Below, piece after piece: positions 7,352 through 11,977 of a stretch of 11,977 nt of DNA. The DNA comes from Akkermansiaceae bacterium (GTDB lineage: Bacteria; Verrucomicrobiota; Verrucomicrobiia; Verrucomicrobiales; Akkermansiaceae), in assembly GCA_025457805.1 (NCBI GenBank), contig JALOTR010000020.1:1-11977 (forward strand), given 5' to 3'. Every line of letters begins with the position of its first letter. Position 1 is the first letter of the stretch. The notes below the pieces were generated by a model. It did not search any database. It was not told where the DNA came from and saw only the letters and a program-made list of their open reading frames with translations. Made by a program: the position numbers and the translations under genes.

Positions 7352-9028
7352 ATGAAACCCATCCTCCAAATCCTCTCGATGCTTGTGCCAGCGGCCACCA
7401 TTGCATTCGCCCAACCCACCCGCCACGGCGAACCGCCCGTGAAGGCACCATTTCTGAAGGGTGAGGATTCGCTCTGCGTCAACGATTGGTGGAAACGCCC
7501 CGCGGGTGAAATCATTGATCTGAAGGTGCCGCGCGATCAGGTGGTGTGTTTTGGAATTTACACGGTTCACAACCGCATCCTCAAACTCACCGCTCAGCTC
7601 TATCCGCTTTTCCCTGCGGAAACCCGCGAGGTGCGGCTCGAAATTGACAAGGAGGGTGCGTGGACCGAAGTCGCACGGCAAAAGGTCAACGATCTCGGTT
7701 GGTCCACCACCTTCCGCATTGCGGATTGGGATGACTCGAAACATGTCAAATACCGGCTTCTTCATGGCGAGAAGGCATCGTTCGAGGGACTCATCCGGAA
7801 GAATCCCTCGGACAAGGATGAAATCGTAGTCGCTGCCCTCTCGTGCAACTCCAACAAGGACCGCGGCCTGCGCCCGGAATACGTGCGAAACATCAACCAC
7901 CAGGATCCCGACCTTGTGTTCTTTGCTGGCGATCAATCGTATGATCACAAACAACACACGGCTGCCTGGCTCAAGTTCGGCCTCGCATTTCGTGATATCT
8001 TCCGCGAGCGCCCTTGTGTCACGATTCCAGATGATCACGACATCGGCCAAGGCAATCTTTGGGGCGAGGGTGGCAAGATCGCCAAGGCCGAAGCCGGCCA
8101 CGACGGCGGTTATTTCTTTCATCACGAATATGTCAAAATGGTCGAGCGCCAACAATGCGCGCACCTGCCGGATCCATATGATCCTGCACCCGTCGAGCAA
8201 GGCATCGGTGTTTATTACACGCGTCTTCTGTTAGGTGGAATCGATTTTGCCATCATCGAGGACCGCAAGTTCAAGACAGGGCCGCTCGGTCGTCATCCGA
8301 TGAAAGGACCGCGCCCGGACCACGTCCTCGATCCTCAATACGATCCAAAAGTAATCGACACGCCGGGCCTGCAATTGCTCGGCGCACGTCAGGAAAAATT
8401 CCTCGCCGACTGGGCCAAGATGCGCGAGGGCGTGGCCATCAAGGCGGTCCTCTCGCAAACCGGTTTCTGTGGTGGCGCACATCTCCATGGATCGCGCGAC
8501 AACCGCCTCCATGCCGACCTCGATTCCAACGGCTGGCCACAAACCGGCCGCAACAAGGCGCTCGAACTCATCCAGCAAGCCCGCGCCGTCCACATCGCCG
8601 GTGACCAGCACATCGCCACCTTGATCCAGCATGGCATCCGCGATTTCCGCGACGGTCCCTGGGCCTTCGTCGTGCCAGCCATCGTCAACAACTACTATGG
8701 CCGCTGGTGGTGGCCCGAGGATGAAAAACCCGGTGCCCATCCCATCGCCGGATCACCGCTGCCGTGGACTGGCGACTATCTCGATGGTTTCCATAACAAA
8801 ATCACCATGCTGGCCTACGCCAACCCTGAGAACCGCCTCCAGAACATCGCGGGCATCAAACCTGGCGACACCAGCAATGCCGATGCTGACTGGGGGCACG
8901 GTTATGGTTTGATCCGTTTCGTCAAAAAATCAGGTGAGGTCACCTTCGAATGCTGGCCCCGCTTCGCCGATGTGACCAAGCCCGGTGCCCGCCAATTCCC
9001 GGGTTGGCCACAAACAGTGAAACCCTGA
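7352..9028 (+). CDS. Secreted PhoD-like metallophosphatase (alkaline phosphatase D family)
   Basis: A 558-residue protein from the ATG at 7352, chosen because it gives a clean signal peptide (MKPILQILSMLVPAATIAFA, cleavage near Ala20-Gln21). The frame is open further upstream but that stretch runs through operator copy 2. An N-terminal beta domain (about 25-150) precedes the metallophosphatase domain. Metal-binding landmarks are AALSCNSN (161-168), PDLVFFAGDQSYDH (186-199, the GDQ aspartate), TIPDDHDIGQGNLWGEGG (224-241), and HIAGDQHIATLIQHG (414-428) with the late histidines. PhoD-family enzymes are exported Ca/Fe-dependent phosphodiesterases or phosphomonoesterases; whether this divergent member cleaves phosphate esters is inferred. 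It is homologous end to end with the catalytic part of the minus-strand protein at 9863-11977, both closing with a GWPQT/DWPQT motif. Operator copy 2 lies just upstream. Confidence 0.87.
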   Translation: MKPILQILSMLVPAATIAFAQPTRHGEPPVKAPFLKGEDSLCVNDWWKRPAGEIIDLKVPRDQVVCFGIYTVHNRILKLTAQLYPLFPAETREVRLEIDKEGAWTEVARQKVNDLGWSTTFRIADWDDSKHVKYRLLHGEKASFEGLIRKNPSDKDEIVVAALSCNSNKDRGLRPEYVRNINHQDPDLVFFAGDQSYDHKQHTAAWLKFGLAFRDIFRERPCVTIPDDHDIGQGNLWGEGGKIAKAEAGHDGGYFFHHEYVKMVERQQCAHLPDPYDPAPVEQGIGVYYTRLLLGGIDFAIIEDRKFKTGPLGRHPMKGPRPDHVLDPQYDPKVIDTPGLQLLGARQEKFLADWAKMREGVAIKAVLSQTGFCGGAHLHGSRDNRLHADLDSNGWPQTGRNKALELIQQARAVHIAGDQHIATLIQHGIRDFRDGPWAFVVPAIVNNYYGRWWWPEDEKPGAHPIAGSPLPWTGDYLDGFHNKITMLAYANPENRLQNIAGIKPGDTSNADADWGHGYGLIRFVKKSGEVTFECWPRFADVTKPGARQFPGWPQTVKP

Positions 9029-9034
9029 GGTCGC

Positions 9035-9070
9035 CGCAAAAGTGCAGGAAAATTCCGCGAATGTTCAATG
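9035..9070 (+). promoter_or_regulatory. Putative XylR/AraC-type operator, copy 3
   Basis: Half-sites CGCAAAAGTGCA (9035) and CGCGAATGTTCA (9056) match at 9 of 12 positions with a 21-base period. The linker makes a perfect GGAAAATTCC palindrome only in this copy. It begins 7 bases after the PhoD-like stop codon and ends 110 bases before the PEP-CTERM ATG. TTCAAT (9064-9069) lies 17 bases from TTGGCA (9087-9092), the spacing seen after copy 2, so the two leaders share geometry beyond the element itself. Confidence 0.68.
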
Positions 9071-9086
9071 ACGGATTGGCCGCAAC

Positions 9087-9114
9087 TTGGCATTTTCATT
9101 TCGGATTTTGCCAA
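9087..9114. repeat. 6-bp inverted repeat in the PEP-CTERM gene leader
   Basis: TTGGCA (9087-9092) and TGCCAA (9109-9114) are separated by a T-rich 16-base spacer. The left arm occupies the position that would be the -10 region if operator copy 3 abuts a promoter. It may be a protein site, a weak hairpin or chance. A comparable TGCCA/TGGCA pair follows operator copy 1. Confidence 0.3.
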
Positions 9115-9180
9115 CCCTTCTGCCGCCGAACCATTGCGGGTTCATATCAGGGCATTTGGAGCAACCATTAAAAACCCGTC

Positions 9181-9861
9181 ATGAAATCAATCATCACTTC
9201 GTTCTTTGTTGCCTCGGCATCCGTAGCGACGCTGCCTGCAGCGATCACCATCACGGTAGCGAACAATGTCCCCAATGGAACGGTTTCCGGTGGATCCGGA
9301 ACGGGTGCAGGCTCGATCAGCACAAGCTCCGGCACCATGAGTTCCAACCTTGGCCTGCCTGTCACGACCTATACTGTAAGTGGTGTGAATCTGACATCAG
9401 AAGGCGGAACCGCCAGCGAATCATTCACCTTCACCATCAGCTACACAGCGACCACGAATGGAGTCACAGCTGGCACTCCGGTATTCAGCAGCTTCGGAAA
9501 TGTCGGAGTCGGAACGGGTGGGATTGTCAGCGGCGCGGAAACGCTCACGGCCACCATCTCATTGACTTCTACAAGCTTCGCAGGGCTCTCGCTGACGGGC
9601 TTCACGAAGGCAAGAGCCGGTGGATTCACATCTGGTGAAACAGGCACATTCACCTGGCAATCAGGCGGAACGGATACAGTTGAATTTGGCAGTACCATTT
9701 CGAATGTCTCGGGCAATTCGGTCACACTCACCGCCATCGGCGCTTCCACGCTCAACTTCGAGGGATTCGAGGCGCAATTTTCCGCAGTTCCCGAACCGGC
9801 GGCCACCACTCTGTTAGGCATGGGGACGCTCGCACTGCTGCGTCGCAGGAGAACGGCCTGA
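9181..9861 (+). CDS. PEP-CTERM sorting-domain protein
   Basis: A 226-residue exported protein. The N-terminus MKSIITSFFVASASVATLPA is a signal peptide. The body (about 21-200) is rich in Ser, Thr and Gly, contains no Cys, and is predicted all-beta. The C-terminus VPEPAATTLLGMGTLALL followed by RRRRTA (203-226) is a complete PEP-CTERM tripartite signal: the PEP motif, a membrane segment and an arginine cluster. Exosortases cleave such tails and pass the protein to the surface or extracellular matrix; no exosortase is encoded in the window. The body matches no domain I recognise. Operator copy 3 upstream suggests co-regulation with the PhoD-like and pseudopilin genes. The stop codon is one base from the stop of the convergent minus-strand gene. 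Confidence 0.88.
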   Translation: MKSIITSFFVASASVATLPAAITITVANNVPNGTVSGGSGTGAGSISTSSGTMSSNLGLPVTTYTVSGVNLTSEGGTASESFTFTISYTATTNGVTAGTPVFSSFGNVGVGTGGIVSGAETLTATISLTSTSFAGLSLTGFTKARAGGFTSGETGTFTWQSGGTDTVEFGSTISNVSGNSVTLTAIGASTLNFEGFEAQFSAVPEPAATTLLGMGTLALLRRRRTA

Positions 9862-9862
9862 G

Positions 9863-11977
9863 TTAGGGAAGATCCCAGCGTGCCCGATAAAAGCGTTTGC
9901 CTTCCGGTGATGACACGGTGTCGGTGAGGCGGATCGATACCCGGCTGGTGCCGCTGGAAGGGAAGTTCTCCCTGCCTGTTTCGACATAACTGTTTGCCGG
10001 CACTTCCTGCCAGACATCCATGTTCGCGGATGTTTCAACAATCATTCTGGATGCGGCGGAATCGACCGGAAACGAGGTATCGAAATCCACCGTAAGCGTC
10101 GATCCATCCAGTGTCACACTGCCTTGGAGCTTGGGCTTCGACGAGCTATCGCGTGGATCGGTTTGAAATTGGAATTCCTCATCATTCGTGAAGCCATCGC
10201 CATCGGGGTCCGCGCCGCCACCGGAGATTGCCGGATTGTTCAACTCGGGGGCGGAAAAATAGGAGGCATTCCATTCGGCACGGCCGGGGAAAACGCGGAC
10301 AGTCGTCTGCGCAGTGATGGTGCCGTTGAGGGTGAGCGTGTAAGTGGTATCGGCCACCGGTGATACTTCGAGGTAGCCGATTCCATCCACCGTCCGGCTC
10401 AGAACATTGCCCGCGCCTTGGTCGATCACGAGTGTCGTCGGTGAGCTGACGTCCCACTCCAGGGTTGCCACTCCTCCCTCAACAATCGAGGGCTGCACTG
10501 CTCCGAAAAGGCGGATCGCAGCAGGTCCAGCGACGGCAGCGGTCTGACCTGTTAGAGTTTCCGAAACGCTGGCATCACCATAGGCAATCTCGACCCGATA
10601 GGTGGCGGCGTTGTCATAAACCGGCGGACGATAACGGCTGCCTCGGATGCGCATGGCATGGACCAGTTCACCGGTCGTTTCCTGATAGATACGCACCACC
10701 GGATTGTCACGCCAGTGGGTATCGATCACCGGAAGATAACCCGTCGCCACCCGCCCATCGTTGTCGGTCTGGCGAATCGTTTGCGGCCAATCCGAGAACT
10801 GTGCGCCGGTCTGCGGGTATTCCGGATCGGCATGGATCGGCCAAGCTTCGAAGGTAATTTCACGGGTCTTGCGCTGAACCCGAGTAATGCCATAACCTGC
10901 CCCTCGGTCGTGATAGTTTGGTGGATTGACCCCGGTGGTTTGTTGATAGTATTCCGGAGAATTGGCCGAACCGAGAATCGCGAAATGATGGGGATCGTTT
11001 GATACAAGATTGGGAGTCACACCATCCGGCAGCGTGCCCACGCCGTTGAAGAAGTAGTCTCCCTTGTATGGACTGATGGTTGGCGTGGTGCCATCCGCAT
11101 TGTGAACCGGATCGAAGATGCGCGGGAAGAAATTTGCCATCGCCGGAGCGGTGAATGAAATGCCGGCATCGCGCGGAGCATCTGCCCCATGGTGGGCGAG
11201 TGTGCCGAGGTGCTGATCGCCGGACAATTGGAACATGCGGCTCGTGCGGATAAGTCGCCACGCCTCGTTGCGGCGATGCGTCGGCCAGCCATGGGCGTCC
11301 CGGTCGGTCATGCGGAAGATATATCCCGTGTTGGCGTGAGTGTTCAGGATTGCCAATGGGGATTGGGAAGCGACGAGTTTGATGTCCTGCCCGGCCCAGT
11401 CCTTGTTCCACTGCCGCAGGAACTCATGCTGGCGCTCGCCCAGCAGATGCTGTTCTTCAAGAGTCCCGGGCGAGCTCGGACCAGTCTTGAACTTGCGGTC
11501 TTCGAGGATGGCGACGCCGAGTCGCCCATAGGTCATGCCGGTAAAATAGACGCCGATTCCCTGCGCGATTGTGGGTGGTGGTTGGACGGAGTTATAGGGA
11601 TCCGGATCCGGCAGGTTCGAGGTGTGTGCCCGTTCGGACATGCGCACCCACTCGGGCGGTTCGATGTAGCCACCGGTGCCTTCACTGGTCGTCGCGATGC
11701 CGCCCTCGCCCCAAAGATTTCCCTGGAAGATATCATGATCATCCGGGATGGCGACCGTCGGAATATCCCGCGAAAGATCCCGGGCTTGCATGACCCACAG
11801 ATACCACTTGTAGAGGAAATCGAGTTGGCGGTTGATATCACTCGACGTGTCTTTGTTGGTCGGCTGCGGTTCGTAGAGTTGATCGCCAAGGGCCAGCAGG
11901 ACATCGGGTTGGTGCTTCGCGATGTGGGCGAAGGATTGCGGGTGCGGATGCCACATCATCACCGGCGACCAATCGAA
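9863..11977 (-). CDS. Large PhoD-like metallophosphatase with C-terminal Ig-like and TSP3-like calcium-binding region, 5' truncated
   Basis: The frame is open to the right edge, so the N-terminus (signal peptide and first metal ligand) lies outside; 704 residues are visible. Numbering from the GTG at 11962: PDVLLALGDQLYE (19-31) and AIPDDHDIFQGNLWGEGG (71-88) are metal-site motifs; AILEDRKFKTGP (151-162) and QLSGDQHLGTLAHHG (245-259) complete the PhoD-like domain. These align closely with the protein at 7352-9028. After the shared end (SDWPQT, about 390-395) it carries about 300 extra residues: a beta domain (about 400-475), an Ig-like domain (about 478-557), an acidic TSP3-like repeat DPDGDGFTNDEEFQFQTDP (585-603) likely to bind Ca2+, and a C-terminal beta module ending RFYRARWDLP. 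This terminal module is frequent in verrucomicrobial secreted proteins. There is no PEP-CTERM tail, so anchoring would differ from its neighbour. Its promoter lies outside the window. Confidence 0.85.
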   Translation of the reverse strand, partial: FDWSPVMMWHPHPQSFAHIAKHQPDVLLALGDQLYEPQPTNKDTSSDINRQLDFLYKWYLWVMQARDLSRDIPTVAIPDDHDIFQGNLWGEGGIATTSEGTGGYIEPPEWVRMSERAHTSNLPDPDPYNSVQPPPTIAQGIGVYFTGMTYGRLGVAILEDRKFKTGPSSPGTLEEQHLLGERQHEFLRQWNKDWAGQDIKLVASQSPLAILNTHANTGYIFRMTDRDAHGWPTHRRNEAWRLIRTSRMFQLSGDQHLGTLAHHGADAPRDAGISFTAPAMANFFPRIFDPVHNADGTTPTISPYKGDYFFNGVGTLPDGVTPNLVSNDPHHFAILGSANSPEYYQQTTGVNPPNYHDRGAGYGITRVQRKTREITFEAWPIHADPEYPQTGAQFSDWPQTIRQTDNDGRVATGYLPVIDTHWRDNPVVRIYQETTGELVHAMRIRGSRYRPPVYDNAATYRVEIAYGDASVSETLTGQTAAVAGPAAIRLFGAVQPSIVEGGVATLEWDVSSPTTLVIDQGAGNVLSRTVDGIGYLEVSPVADTTYTLTLNGTITAQTTVRVFPGRAEWNASYFSAPELNNPAISGGGADPDGDGFTNDEEFQFQTDPRDSSSKPKLQGSVTLDGSTLTVDFDTSFPVDSAASRMIVETSANMDVWQEVPANSYVETGRENFPSSGTSRVSIRLTDTVSSPEGKRFYRARWDLP

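Noticed and set aside
6533-8200. Long (555-codon) minus-strand open frame opposite the regulator and PhoD-like genes
   Set aside because: Both plus-strand genes here have clear domains. The minus frame spans the intergenic operator, shows no recognisable domain and is a GC-rich codon-bias shadow.
3889-9070. The 36-base element as a CRISPR repeat or insertion-sequence end
   Set aside because: The copies are thousands of bases apart with genes between, have no spacers, no transposase and no target duplications, and all share one orientation relative to downstream genes.

Overview
The window looks like chromosomal DNA of a verrucomicrobial bacterium (Verrucomicrobiota, probably the Verrucomicrobiaceae or a related family). 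This is inferred from a characteristic gene mix: a PEP-CTERM protein, an H-X9-DG pseudopilin-like protein, a XylR-type regulator (periplasmic-binding-protein fold plus AraC helix-turn-helix), secreted beta-helix and alpha-toroid proteins, and PhoD-like phosphatases with a TSP3-like tail. The DNA is fairly GC-rich and tightly packed, and most genes lack a clear Shine-Dalgarno sequence. No taxonomic marker is present, so the assignment is not proven. No RNA gene, insertion sequence, CRISPR array or phage gene was seen, and no gene-free stretch exceeds 300 bases.

Layout. The left part (1-3823) has three plus-strand genes with short gaps: the 3' part of an HlyD-type membrane-fusion protein, a secreted prenyltransferase/squalene-cyclase-like alpha-toroid protein, and a secreted beta-helix (pectate-lyase-3-like) protein. 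The central part (4042-7235) holds an H-X9-DG pseudopilin-like protein, an MFS transporter and a XylR-type regulator; 24 bases separate the last two. The right part holds a secreted PhoD-like metallophosphatase (7352-9028) and a PEP-CTERM protein (9181-9861). Converging on the latter from the minus strand is a second, larger PhoD-like protein that runs off the right edge.

The main discovery is a 36-base element present three times, always in the same orientation and always in the gap before a gene: 3889-3924 (pseudopilin), 7269-7304 (PhoD-like) and 9035-9070 (PEP-CTERM). Pairwise identity is 29 to 33 of 36 and the first 15 bases are invariant. Each copy is itself a direct repeat of a 12-base half-site with exactly 21 bases between repeat starts, the arrangement expected for an AraC-family regulator binding two successive helical turns. 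The XylR-type regulator encoded between copies 1 and 2 is the obvious candidate to bind it.

Working model (inference): the regulator senses a small molecule, probably a sugar brought in or released by the neighbouring MFS transporter and secreted enzymes. It then switches on three transcription units, including its own if 4042-7235 is one operon. The outputs are all exported or surface proteins, so the locus resembles a small polysaccharide- or phospho-polymer-use regulon. The substrate cannot be read from the sequence.
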